DNA from: JACCWP01 sp963801045
GTDB taxonomy: Bacteria > Actinomycetota > Actinomycetes > Propionibacteriales > Nocardioidaceae
Direction: 5' to 3'
NCBI GenBank assembly: GCA_963801045.1
Contig: CAWDDC010000003.1
Coordinates: forward strand, 186,001-250,000
Length of the DNA stretch: 64,000 bases
The notes under the pieces are model-generated. The model saw only the letters and a list, made by a program, of their open reading frames with translations. It did no database searches and was not told where the DNA came from. A program made the translations under genes and the position numbers. Of the stretch, positions 52,288-60,980 are shown in pieces. The number at the start of each line of letters is the position of its first letter. The stretch's first letter is position 1.

Positions 52288-52503
52288 CGTGCACAGGCGA
52301 CGACGAGACCGAGTACGGCCCGACCACCGGAGCCCAGAGAGCCGCCCCTTCGGCTGCGAGGGCGGACTCCGGCCGGACCCGAAGACACCTCAGAGCCGTG
52401 GCAGGACAAGAGGTCGTCCCGGCACCAGCGGGGCGGCGAAGGTGTGGTGGCACCGCGAGTTCCCGCTCGCCCACACCTCCCGGGGCACGACGACCAGGAG
52501 GTG
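52288..52503 (+). promoter_or_regulatory. T-box riboswitch (translational class) with Asp specifier, upstream of aspS
   Basis: Stem I: an AGTAC element at 52313-52317; distal hairpin CCGGAG/CTCCGG enclosing CCGCCC/GGGCGG with the AGAGAG and GCTGCGAG double-T-loop module (52333-52362); specifier loop GAA-GAC-ACC at 52381-52389, codon GAC (Asp). T-box sequence GGTGGCACCGCG at 52446-52457: the bulge reads TGGC, which pairs with the GCCA end of a tRNA with discriminator G73, as in bacterial tRNA-Asp. The antisequestrator stem GGTGTGG/CCACACC (52441-52447 with 52470-52477) competes with CACCTCC/GGAGGTG, which hides the aspS ribosome site at 52497-52503. Uncharged tRNA-Asp should therefore open translation. 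A TATCCT -10-like box lies at 52280-52285. Confidence 0.85.
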
Positions 52504-52509
52504 ACCACC

Positions 52510-53828
52510 GTGGCACCCGCCCGCACATCGCCCGCAGCATCCGCCCGCACGCTCGCCGCCGACCTGCCCGCGCGACGTCGACGAGGACGTGCTGGTGCAG
52601 GGCTGGCTGCACCGCCGCCGGCGGCTGTCGGCCGTGGCCTTCGCCATCCTGCGCGACCGCAGCGGACTCGCCCAGGTCGTGGTCAAGGACGAGGCCGTAC
52701 GCGCGTTGCTCGACGACCTGGGCGAGGAGACCGTGCTCGCAGGTCCGCGGCCGGTGCGTCGCCAACCCGCAGGCGCCAGGCGGGGTCGAGGTGGTCGACC
52801 CCGCGATCGAGCCGCTCGGCGAACCCTCCGCCACTCCGCCGGCCGAGCTGTGGCGACCCGAGCTGTCGGTGGCGCTGCCGACGCTGCTCGACCACGCGGC
52901 GGTCACCTGGCGGCACCCGCGGCGCCAGGCGGTGTGGCAGCTCGCGGCCGCGTCGCTGCGCGGCTTCCGCGACGCGCTCACCGCGGGCGGGTTCACCGAG
53001 GTGCAGTCGCCCAAGATCGTCGGCAGCTCCACCGAGTCGGGAGCGACCGTGTTCACCCTCGACTACTTCGGCCGCCCCGCCTACCTCGCGCAGTCGCCGC
53101 AGTTCTACAAGCAGACGCTGGTGGGGATCTTCGAGCGGGTCTTCGAGATCGGGCCGGTGTTCCGGGCCGAGCCGCACGACACCGTGCGGCACCTGGCCGA
53201 GTACGTCTCGATGGACGCCGAGCTGGGCTTCGTCCGCGACCACCGCGACGTGCTCGCCGTGCTGCGGGACGCGGTCGCCGGGATGGTCGCCGGCGTGCAC
53301 GAGCACGCGGCGGGCGCCGTCGAGCTGCTCGGCGCCGACGTGCCCGTGGTGCCGGACGAGATCCCGGTCCTGCACTTCCGCGACGCGCTGGCGATGGTCG
53401 GCGCGGCGCCGGACGAGCCCGACCTGGCGCCGGAGCACGAGCGGCGGCTCGGCGCGTGGGCGCGGGAGACCCACGGCAGCGACTTCCTCGCGGTCGAGGG
53501 CTACCCGATGGTGAAGCGGCCGTTCTACACCCACGCCGACCCGGACGACCCGCGCTGGTCCCGCTCGTTCGACCTGCTGTTCCGCGGGCTCGAGCTGGTC
53601 ACCGGCGGCCAGCGGCTGCACCGGCACTCCGACTACGTGGCCGCGCTGGAGGCGCGCGGGGAGCCGCTGGAGCCGTACGCCGCCTACGTCGACACCTTCC
53701 GCTACGGCGTCCCGCCGCACGGCGGCTTCGCGATCGGCCTGGAGCGGTGGACCGCCCGGCTGCTGGAGGTCGAGAACATCCGCGAGGTGACGCTCTTCCC
53801 CCGCGACCTGCACCGCCTCGCCCCCTGA
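52510..53828 (+). CDS. aspS: Aspartyl-tRNA synthetase, short archaeal-type (probably non-discriminating; two frame breaks)
   Basis: Class IIb synthetase of about 440 residues. GTG at 52510 with AGGAGG 8 bases upstream. OB-fold anticodon domain: DVDEDVLVQGWLHRRRRLSAVAF (after a break near 52573) to about residue 110, with a second break near 52742. Catalytic domain: FTEVQSPKIVGSSTESGATVF, FGRPAYLAQSPQFYKQTLVG, motif 2 PVFRAEPHDTVRHLAEYVSMDAELGF, motif 3 GFAIGLERWTARLLEVENIREVTLFPRD. It lacks the GAD insertion of bacterial AspRS (about 590 residues), as do archaeal and eukaryotic enzymes and the non-discriminating AspRS2 of some bacteria. It may be a second AspRS that also charges tRNA-Asn for amidation (inference). 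Controlled by the upstream T-box. Confidence 0.92.
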
Positions 53829-53835
53829 CGAGCCT

Positions 53836-53929
53836 GCACGTTTCACTGGGTACCCAGAGAAACGATCGCGAACCCAGAGAAACAACTCTGGGTTCGCGCA
53901 CTCGTCACTGGGTACCCAGTGAAACGTGC
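53836..53929. repeat. Compound palindrome C
   Basis: A 94-base hairpin with 44-base arms starting GCACGTTTCACTGGG and ending CCCAGTGAAACGTGC. Each arm has its own perfect 12-base palindrome CTGGGTACCCAG; the left 22-base unit (53841-53862) is again TTTC-N14-GAAA. Inner arms GCGAACCCAGAG / CTCTGGGTTCGC enclose AAACAA. It begins 8 bases after the aspS stop, before a gene of the same direction, as in element B. Confidence 0.8.
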
Positions 53930-53994
53930 GGGCCAGCACCCGGAGACGTGGGTGGGCCGTCGCGGCGGCGGTGGCGAGACGGTATGAATGACCC

Positions 53995-54471
53995 ATGAGT
54001 CTCGTGCGCATGCTCGCCCGCCCCATGCTCGCCTCGATGTTCGTCACCGGGGGGATCGACGAGTTCCGCAACGCCAAGGCCCTCGCGCCGGCGGCGCAGC
54101 CGGTCACCGACAAGGTGACGCCGCTGATCGCGTCCAAGGTGCCGCCGTCGGTGCCGCTGCCGTCCGACGCCGCGGGTTGGGTACGGCTCAACGGAGCGGT
54201 CAAGGTGGGCGCCGGCCTGATGCTCGCCACCGGCCGATTCCCGCGACTGTCGGCCCTCGCGCTCGCCGCGAGCCTCGCCCCGACGACCTTCGCCGGACAC
54301 CCGTTCTGGAAGGAGCAGGACCCGGAGAAGAAGTCGACGCAGAAGACCCAGTTCTTCAAGAACGTCTCGATGACCGGCGGGCTGCTGCTCGCCGCCGTCG
54401 ACCTCGACCCGACCGCCCGCGAACGGGTCGAGCTGACGGCGCGCCGGGTCAAGCGCGCCGTCTCGTCCTGA
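53995..54471 (+). CDS. DoxX family membrane protein
   Basis: 158 residues, intact: MSLVRMLARPMLASMFVTGGIDEFRNA is the usual DoxX start. Hydrophobic segments near residues 10-20, 66-82 and 85-100 plus FKNVSMTGGLLLAAVD. FAGHPFWKEQDP is the central loop. Role in redox or membrane-bound oxidoreductase complexes is known for a few members only. Followed by aroA 25 bases downstream. Confidence 0.88.
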   Translation: MSLVRMLARPMLASMFVTGGIDEFRNAKALAPAAQPVTDKVTPLIASKVPPSVPLPSDAAGWVRLNGAVKVGAGLMLATGRFPRLSALALAASLAPTTFAGHPFWKEQDPEKKSTQKTQFFKNVSMTGGLLLAAVDLDPTARERVELTARRVKRAVSS

Positions 54472-54495
54472 CCGCACCGATCTCGTGACCACCGC

Positions 54496-55775
54496 GTGAC
54501 CGTCTCGACCACGTGGTGGCCGGCGCCCGTGCCCGCCGCCCCCGTCGACGCCACCGTGGCGCTGCCGGGAAGCAAGTCCCTCACCAACCGGCTGCTGGTG
54601 CTCGCCGCGCTGGCCGACGGCCCCTCGACGCTGGTGCGACCGCTGCACGCCCGTGACACCGAGCTGATGGCCGACGCGCTGCGCGCGCTCGGCGCAGGCA
54701 TCGAGGCCGTCGGGCGACGGGTGGCGGGTCACACCCGCTCCGCCGCGCGGCCCGGCGACCGTCGACTGCGGCCTGGCCGGCACCGTGATGCGGTTCGTGC
54801 CGCCGGTCGCCGCGCTCGCGGACGGGCCGGTACGCCTCGACGGCGACCCGCAGGCGCGGCTGCGTCCGATGGACCAGACGGTGGCGACGCTGCGCGCGCT
54901 CGGGGTCCGTGGTCGACGACGACGGCGCGCGGCCGGTTGCCGTTGACCGTGCGCGGGCACCGGATCGGTGGCCGGCGGCGTGGTCGAGCTGGACGCGTCG
55001 TCGTCCAGCCAGTTCGTCTCCGCCCTGCTGCTTGCCGGCGCGCGCTACGACGCGCGGCGTCGACGTACGGCACCGCGGCAAGCCGGTGCCGTCGCTGCCG
55101 CACGTGCAGATGACCGTGTCCCAGCTGCGGCTGCGCGGCGTGTCCGTCGACGACACCGAACCCAACCGGTGGTCGGTCGCGCCCGGCCCGATCAGCGCGC
55201 TCGACGCCGTGGTCGAGCCCGACCTGTCCAACGCGGCGCCGTTCCTCGCCGCCGCCCTCGTCACCGGGGGTCGGGTCCGGGTACGCGACTGGCCCGCGCA
55301 GACCGACCAGCCCGGCGACCAGCTGCGGCACCTGCTGGTGGCGTTCGGCGCGGACGTCGTACGCGACGGCGACGACCTCGTCGTCACGGGCGGCGACCGC
55401 CTCGAGGGCGTGAGCCTCGACCTGCACGACGTCGGCGAGCTGACGCCGGTCGTCGCCGCGCTCGCGGCGCTGGCCACGTCCCCCTCGCAGCTGAGCGGCA
55501 TCGCGCACCTGCGCGGCCACGAGACCGACCGGCTGGCCGCGATCGCGGCCGAGGTCAACGGGCTCGGCGGCCGGGTCGAGGAGCAGGCCGACGGACTGCG
55601 GATCGAGCCGCGGGCGCTGCGCGCCGGCCGCTGGCACACCTACGCCGACCACCGGATGGCACACGCCGGCGCGGTGATCGGGCTCGCGGTGCCCGGCGTC
55701 GAGGTCGAGGACGTCGCCACGACGGCCAAGACCTTCCCGGGGTTCGCCGAGGAGTGGGAGCGGCTGGCCGCATGA
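54496..55775 (+). CDS. aroA: EPSP synthase (3-phosphoshikimate 1-carboxyvinyltransferase; several frame breaks)
   Basis: Sixth step of the shikimate pathway, about 425 residues. GTG at 54496. VALPGSKSLTNRLLVLAALADGPS (shikimate-3-phosphate site, residues 20-43), then breaks near 54725, 54770, 54905, 54960 and 55055, between which VDCGLAGTVMRFVPPVAAL and VELDASSSSQFVSALLLAGA continue the protein in other frames. From 55090 on one frame holds: PHVQMTVSQLRLRGV, EPDLSNAAPFLAAALV, LTPVVAALAALA, RGHETDRLAAIAAEVNGLG, HTYADHRMAHAGAVIGLAVP. The loop LPGSKSLTNR lacks the sequence changes of class II glyphosate-tolerant types, but this is only a visual reading. Confidence 0.93.
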
Positions 55776-56762
55776 GCCGCTGGGACGAGGACGCGCAGTA
55801 CGACCGGCCGCGCCGTCGCACCCGTCCCCGTACCAAGGACCGCCCCGCGCACGACGACGCGCTGCCGGCCCTCGTGACGACGCGCGACCGCGGTCGCTAC
55901 ACGCTGCTGGTCGGGGACGGCGACGACGCGCGCGTGGTCACGGCGATGAAGTCGCGGCCGCTCGGACGCAAGGGCGTGGTCGTCGGCGACCGGGTACGCG
56001 TCGTCGGCGACGTCACCGGCGACGAGGGCTCGCTGGCGCGCATCGTCTCGGTCGACGAGCGCCGCACGGTGCTGCGCCGCACCGCCGACGACGACGACCC
56101 GGTCGAGCGGGTGATCGTCGCCAACGCCGATCAGCTGGTCGTGGTGACGGCACTCGCCGACCCGCCGCCGCGCCAAGGGCTGATCGACCGCTGCCTGGTC
56201 GCGGCGTTCGCCGAGGGCATGGATGCCTTGCTGTGCTTGACGAAAGCCGACCTCGCCTCGCCCGACGAGCTGCTGGCCGCGTACCGGCCGCTCGGCGTCG
56301 AGGCGGTCGCGACGCAGCGCGGCGGCGACCTGTCGCCGCTGCTCGAGCGGCTGCAGGGACGGATGAGCGTGCTGGTCGGGCACTCGGGGGTCGGCAAGTC
56401 GACGCTGGTCAACGCGCTGGTGCCCGGCGCCGATGCGCAACACCTCGGTGGTCAACGCCGTCACCGGGCGCGGGCGGCACACGTCGACCTCGGCGATCGC
56501 GCTCGCGCTGCCCGGCGGCGGTGGGATCGTCGACACCCCGGGCATCCGGTCGTTCGGGCTGGCGCACGTCGACCCCGACGGCCTGCTGGACGCGTTCCCC
56601 GACCTGGCGGAGGCGTCGACGGCCTGCCCCCGCGGGTGCTCGCACCTGGCCGACGCCCCCGAGTGCGGGCTCGACCTCGCGGTCGCGGAGGGCCGGGTCG
56701 AGGAGGTCCGGGTGGCGTCGTTCCGCCGGCTGCTGGAGAGCAAGGAGGCGGAGCGGGACTGA
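55772..56762 (+). CDS. rsgA: Ribosome small-subunit-dependent GTPase RsgA (one frame break)
   Basis: Circularly permuted GTPase for 30S maturation, about 330 residues. ATG at 55772 overlaps the aroA stop. OB-fold with RYTLLVGDGDDARVVTAM; G4 LLCLTKADLASP, G1 VLVGHSGVGKSTLVNALV, then a break near 56435, and G3 GIVDTPGIRSFGLAHVD. C-terminal zinc knuckle CPRGCSHLADAPECG (Cys, Cys, His, Cys). The aroA-rsgA pair is conserved in actinobacteria. Confidence 0.95.
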
Positions 56763-56772
56763 CCCCGCCCGC

Positions 56773-57345
56773 TCAGTCGCGGTGGAGTAGTCGACCTGGT
56801 TCTGCTCGTCGGGGTTCCAGACGGCCTTGGACCCGGCGTCCCCCACCCGAGCGACCTGCACGCCCACGGCCACCGCGCCGAGCACGAGCAGCACCGACAT
56901 CGCGATCGCGAGCGGGCCACCGCTGCCGCTGCTCGACCGCTCGTCCGCGCGAGTCGTCGTAGGCGGCACGGTCGCCGCCTGCGGCGACCGGCTTGCGCGG
57001 CTTGACCAGGAAGACCGCGACCAGGGCGATGATCGCGTAGCCGTAGACCAGCCACTGCAGCTGCCCGGCCAGGTCCTCGTGGCGCTCGACCGCGCTCGGC
57101 GAAGCGCACCGCTCAGGGCGTCGCGGCTCGCCAGGTTGTCCTCCAGGTTGCTCGCCGCTCTGGATCGAGACCCAGGTCGACCCCGCAGCGGCCACGGCCA
57201 GCAGGCCCAGCGGCCAGCGGGCCCAGGCACGCATCCGCGGGACGGCGTACAGGATGCCGATCAGCGCCAGCAGCGGCACGAGCACCACCGTGGCGTGCAC
57301 CGCCAGCGCGTGCAGGGGGAGTCCGTTCACGGTGTCGGGCAGCAC
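56773..57345 (-). CDS. DUF2231 family membrane protein (frame breaks)
   Basis: About 190 residues. GTG at 57345: VNGLPLHALAVHATVVLVPLLALIGILY is the DUF2231 start with its His. Further membrane segments: WPLGLLAVAAAGSTWVSI, LQWLVYGYAIIALVAVFLV, and in another frame PLAIAMSVLLVLGAVAVGVQVARVG. Breaks near 57150, 57095 and 56950 change frame; the end at 56773 is approximate. Convergent with rsgA. Function unknown, possibly heme-related membrane protein by family resemblance. Confidence 0.8.
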   Translation of the reverse strand: MLPDTVNGLPLHALAVHATVVLVPLLALIGILYAVPRMRAWARWPLGLLAVAAAGSTWVSIQSGEQPGGQPGEPRRPERCASPSAVERHEDLAGQLQWLVYGYAIIALVAVFLVKPRKPVAAGGDRAAYDDSRGRAVEQRQRWPARDRDVGAARARRGGRGRAGRSGGGRRVQGRLEPRRAEPGRLLHRD

Positions 57346-57423
57346 AGGCCCAACCCAACTCCGGACACACCCTGCGGCGCAACCTGTCCGGCGGTACTAG
57401 CACCGACGGATAGCCTCAGGGCC

Positions 57424-58293
57424 ATGGCCAGCTCGCACACCGACGACCTGCGGCTGGCGCACGTCCTCGCCGACGACGCCGACTCGCTCACGATGGAGCG
57501 CTTCCGCGCCGCCGACCTGCACGTCTCGACCAAGCCCGACACCACCCTCGTGACCGACGCCGACCGCGCCTGCGAGGAGATGGTGCGCCGCACGCTCGGG
57601 CGGGCACGCCCGCGCGACGCCGTGCTCGGCGAGGAGGAGGGCGCCACCGGCTGGGGCCCGCGGCGCTGGGTGGTCGACCCGATCGACGGCACCCACAACT
57701 TCGTCCGTGGCGTGCCGGTGTGGGCGACGCTGATCGCGCTGATGGAGGGTGACGACGTCGTGGTCGGCTGCGTGTCCGCGCCGGCGCTCGGCAAGCGCTG
57801 GTGGGCGTCGACGGGCGGCGGCGCGTGGTACGGGCGCTCGCTGATGTCGGCGAAACCGTGCCGGGTCTCCGACATCGCCGAGATCGGCGACGCGTCGTTC
57901 TCGTACGCCTCGTTGGCGGGCTGGGAGCGGATCGGCCGGCTCGACGACGTCCTCGCCCTGACCCGGCGGTGCTGGCGCAGCCGTGCCTACGGCGACTTCT
58001 GGTCGTACGTGCTGGTGGCCGAGGGCGCCGTCGACATCGCCGCCGAGCCGTCGCTGGCGCTGCACGACATGGCCGCGCTCGACGTGATCGTGCGGGAGGC
58101 CGGCGGGCGGTTCACCTCGCTCGCCGGACGGGACGGCCCGCTCGGCGGCAACGCGCTGGCGACCAACGCCGTGCTGCACGACGCCGCGATGGCGTTCCTC
58201 GGACACTTCCCCGACGACGACGGCTCTGGCGACACCGGCGGGGGCGGCAGCCTGCACGACCTCTCCGAGCACCGCCGCACGCCTCCCGACTAG
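57424..58293 (+). CDS. hisN: Histidinol-phosphatase of the inositol-monophosphatase family
   Basis: 289 residues, intact. Metal-binding motifs: VLGEEEG (about residue 72), RRWVVDPIDGTHNFVRGVPVWAT (82-104, the DPxDGT core) and the C-terminal LALHDMAALDVIVREAGG with Asp. The wording FVRGVPVWATLIAL and YGDFWSYVLVAEGAVDIAAEP resembles actinobacterial HisN, the missing His-pathway phosphatase; a general inositol monophosphatase is the alternative. The last 30 residues are a Gly/Asp-rich tail. ATG at 57424. Confidence 0.85.
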   Translation: MASSHTDDLRLAHVLADDADSLTMERFRAADLHVSTKPDTTLVTDADRACEEMVRRTLGRARPRDAVLGEEEGATGWGPRRWVVDPIDGTHNFVRGVPVWATLIALMEGDDVVVGCVSAPALGKRWWASTGGGAWYGRSLMSAKPCRVSDIAEIGDASFSYASLAGWERIGRLDDVLALTRRCWRSRAYGDFWSYVLVAEGAVDIAAEPSLALHDMAALDVIVREAGGRFTSLAGRDGPLGGNALATNAVLHDAAMAFLGHFPDDDGSGDTGGGGSLHDLSEHRRTPPD

Positions 58294-58367
58294 TTCGCGG
58301 GAACCGTGGCCGGCAGCGCCGGTCGGGAGCACGATGGATCCAGACCCGCTCCCGCCGGAGGTGTCCG

Positions 58368-59201
58368 ATGGACCCACGTCGCCGTGCCACCGTCCCCCGC
58401 CTGCTCCCGGTCACTGCGGCCGCCGTGGCCCTCGCCGCTCTCACGCTCAGCGGACCGGCGCTGCCGGTCGGAGCGGCAGCGGCACATCGTGTCAGCGCCT
58501 CCAGGCGACGATCGTGGGTACCCCAGGGGCCGACTGACTGCGTGGCACCCCACGATCTGACGTCATCTGGGCGGGGCTGGAGACGACAGCGTGCGACGCC
58601 TTGGCGGGCGACGACCGGATCTGCACGGACCGGGGAGACGACACGGTGCGCGGTGGCAACGGCCGCGACCAGCTCCGCGCGGGACCGGGTGCCGACCGGT
58701 TCGAGGCTGGCAGGGGCGCGGACAAGGTCAGCGCGGGACGCCGGCGCCGACCACCTGCTGCTCGGCGCGGGACACGACGTCGTCGGGTACTACGGCGAGC
58801 AGGGATGGCGGCCAGAAGCGGGTGACGACGTCATCTGGGGCGGCGCCGGGTGGGACGGGATCGCCCCCGGGCAGGGCGACGACATCGTCCACGGCGGCGG
58901 CGGGGGCGACTCGATCATCGATATCGAGCCGGACGGCAGCAGTGGTGGCCTGACGCTCAGCGTGCGGGGAGCCAACACGTACTACGGCGGGCGCGGCGAC
59001 GACTGGATGGGCGGCGGCCGCGGTCCGGACCTGCTCAACGCCGGCCCCGGTCACGACATCCTCCTGGGCTACCAGTCCGACGATCTCCTCCGCGGCGGTC
59101 GTGGCCGCGACACGGCGGGCGGCGGGCGCGAGCACCTGGCCGACCGCTGCGTCCACACCGAGATCCGCCGCAAGTGCGAGCTGGTCGGCCGGAGCGGCTA
59201 A
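58368..59201 (+). CDS. Secreted calcium-binding (RTX/hemolysin-type repeat) protein (about three frame breaks)
   Basis: About 278 residues from the ATG at 58368. Signal peptide to about residue 37 (LLPVTAAAVALAALTLSGPALPVGAAAAH). Then, across breaks near 58500, 58555 and 58735: QATIVGTPGAD, AGDDRICTDRGDDTVRGGNGRDQ, GAGADHLLLGAGHDVVGYY, GDDVIWGGAGWDGIAPGQGDDIVHGGGGGDS, YYGGRGDDWMGGGRGPDLL: GGxGxD-like nonapeptides that bind calcium in a beta-roll. No type I secretion genes are near, and the Sec signal suggests normal export. Confidence 0.85.
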   Translation: MDPRRRATVPRLLPVTAAAVALAALTLSGPALPVGAAAAHRVSASRRRSWVPQGPTDCVAPHDLTSSGRGWRRQRATPWRATTGSARTGETTRCAVATAATSSARDRVPTGSRLAGARTRSARDAGADHLLLGAGHDVVGYYGEQGWRPEAGDDVIWGGAGWDGIAPGQGDDIVHGGGGGDSIIDIEPDGSSGGLTLSVRGANTYYGGRGDDWMGGGRGPDLLNAGPGHDILLGYQSDDLLRGGRGRDTAGGGREHLADRCVHTEIRRKCELVGRSG

Positions 59202-60444
59202 CCGCCTCCGGCACCGGCAGGTTGCTGGTCCTGAGGAACCCGTTCGAGGTTGCGGACCGACGGCGACAACAACGTGGCGCTCACCAGCAGGGCGTAGAGG
59301 ATGGCCCCGCCGATCGCGACCTCCTGGGCGCCGAACCAGGAGGCGAGCGGTCCGGCCAGCAGCTGACCGACCGGGATCGCGAGGAACGAGCCGAGCGCGT
59401 CGTAGGAGAACACCCGCGACAACACCTCCTCGGGGATGTGCTCCTGCAAGGCGGTCGACCAGCCGATCCCGAACACCTCCAGGCCGGCGCCTCCGGCGAA
59501 CGACAACGCCATCAGCGGCAGCACCGAGGGGTCGACGCCCAGCACGAGGAACGGCGCGGTCATCATCAGCATGCCGAGCATCCCGGCGCGCAGCGGGTAG
59601 CGCAGCGTCACCCGCAGCAGCACGAGGGTCATCAGCAGCAGGCCGAGCGCCTCGGCGCTGAGCACCCAGCCCCAGGGCCCGGGCCCGAACGTGTCCTTGG
59701 CGATGACCGGTCCGAGGGTGAACCAGACGCCGACGTGGATGGCGTTCATCACGCCGAAGGCCGCGACGACGATCCACACCCAGCTGCGGGACGAGAACTC
59801 GCCCCAGCCGACCCGCAGGTCGTGCAGCATCGACGTCGACTCCGTCCGCTCGAACGCGGGCAGCCGGAGCCGGCCCATGCACCAGGCGGCGACCAGCCAG
59901 GTGAGCGCGTCGAAGGCCAGCGCCCATCCCGACCCGACGGTGACCACGAGCACGGTGGCGACGGTCGGGCCGATCACGTACAGGCCGTGCCTGGCGAACG
60001 ACAGCAGCGCGTTGGCCTGCTGCAGGAAGCTGCGCTCGACGACCGCGGGCACGATGCTGTTCATCGCGGGGAAGGTGAACGCGGTGACCGTGCCGTTGGC
60101 CGCCTCCAGCAGCACCAGGGACCAGACCTCGGCGTGCCCGGTGATGCAGCAGCAGCTGCCACCGCACCCTGGGTGGCCGCGGACAGCAGGTGCGAGACCC
60201 GCAGGACGACGCTGCGGCTGAACCGGTCGGCGACGACGCCGCCGACCAGCATGAACGCAGCCATCGGGATGCTCCGCGCGGCCAGCACGATGCCGAGCAC
60301 GGCCGCGGAGTCGCTCAGGTCGAGCACCGCGAACGCCAGCGCGACCGGCGCCATCGAGCTGCCGAGCATCGACACCGCCCGGCCGGCGAACAGCAGCCGG
60401 AAGCGCCGGTCCCGCAGCGGTGCCAGCGCCTGCGCGGTGGTCAT
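59198..60444 (-). CDS. MFS transporter (one frame break)
   Basis: About 415 residues and 10-12 hydrophobic segments. ATG at 60444: PLRDRRFRLLFAGRAVSMLGSSMAPVALAFAVL; the loop VVADRFSRSVVLRVSH is the MFS A-like motif. A break near 60145 leads to VWSLVLLEAANGTVTAFTFPAMNSIVPAVV and onward intact, with LQEHIPEEVLSRVFSYDALGSFLAIPVGQLLAGPLA near the end. These wordings fit the MFS_3/EntS-like drug or siderophore exporters. ATG overlaps the stop of the HTH regulator, so the pair is likely a regulator-exporter operon. Confidence 0.9.
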
Positions 60445-60957
60445 GCCGGCTCCTCGCCCATGGTGAACAGCGCCGCGGTGAGGTTGACGTGCAGGGTGCC
60501 GTCGGTGCGCGGCGGCTGCGCGTGCTCGTGCACCAGCGTCGACGCGCGCTCGCACGAGGTCGCGGATCTCGGCCCACACCTCGGGCGTCACCCACATCTC
60601 CGCGTCGGTGATCAGGGCCTGCCCTCGGCGCGCAGCCGGAACCGGCGCTCGAGCTCGGCCGCGAGCGCGCGTACGTAGAGGGCGCGGTCCTCGGGGTCAC
60701 CGCGGCGTGGTGCCGGGCCGCTCCTCCCACGGGTGCCGGTAGCGCTTGGCCACGCCGCCACGGATCCGCTCCTCCCCCGCCACGACCACCTCGCCGGCGG
60801 CGGCGAGCTGGCGCAGGTGGTACGACGCGTTGGCGTGCGTGACCCCGAGCTCGCGGGCGACCTCGGCAGCACTCAGCTCGGTGCCGGTGAGCAGGGACAG
60901 GATGCGCAGCCGCAACGGGTGCGCGAGCGCCCGCAGGCCAGTGACCTCCAAAGACAT
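60441..60957 (-). CDS. ArsR/HTH_20-type transcription regulator (frame breaks)
   Basis: About 172 residues from the ATG at 60957. Winged helix: ALAHPLRLRILSLLTGTELSAAEVARELGVTHANASYHLRQLAAAGEVVVAGE. The second half changes frame near 60715, 60612 and 60545: RALYVRALAAELERRFRLRAEG, ALITDAEMWVTPEVWAEIRDLV and, last, TLVHEHAQPPRTDGTLHVNLTAALF. No metal-site Cys pair of classical ArsR is seen, so a different signal is likely. The stop overlaps the exporter start; repression of that gene is the obvious guess. Confidence 0.88.
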
Positions 60958-60980
60958 GTTGGGGAGTCTGACGGACGCGG

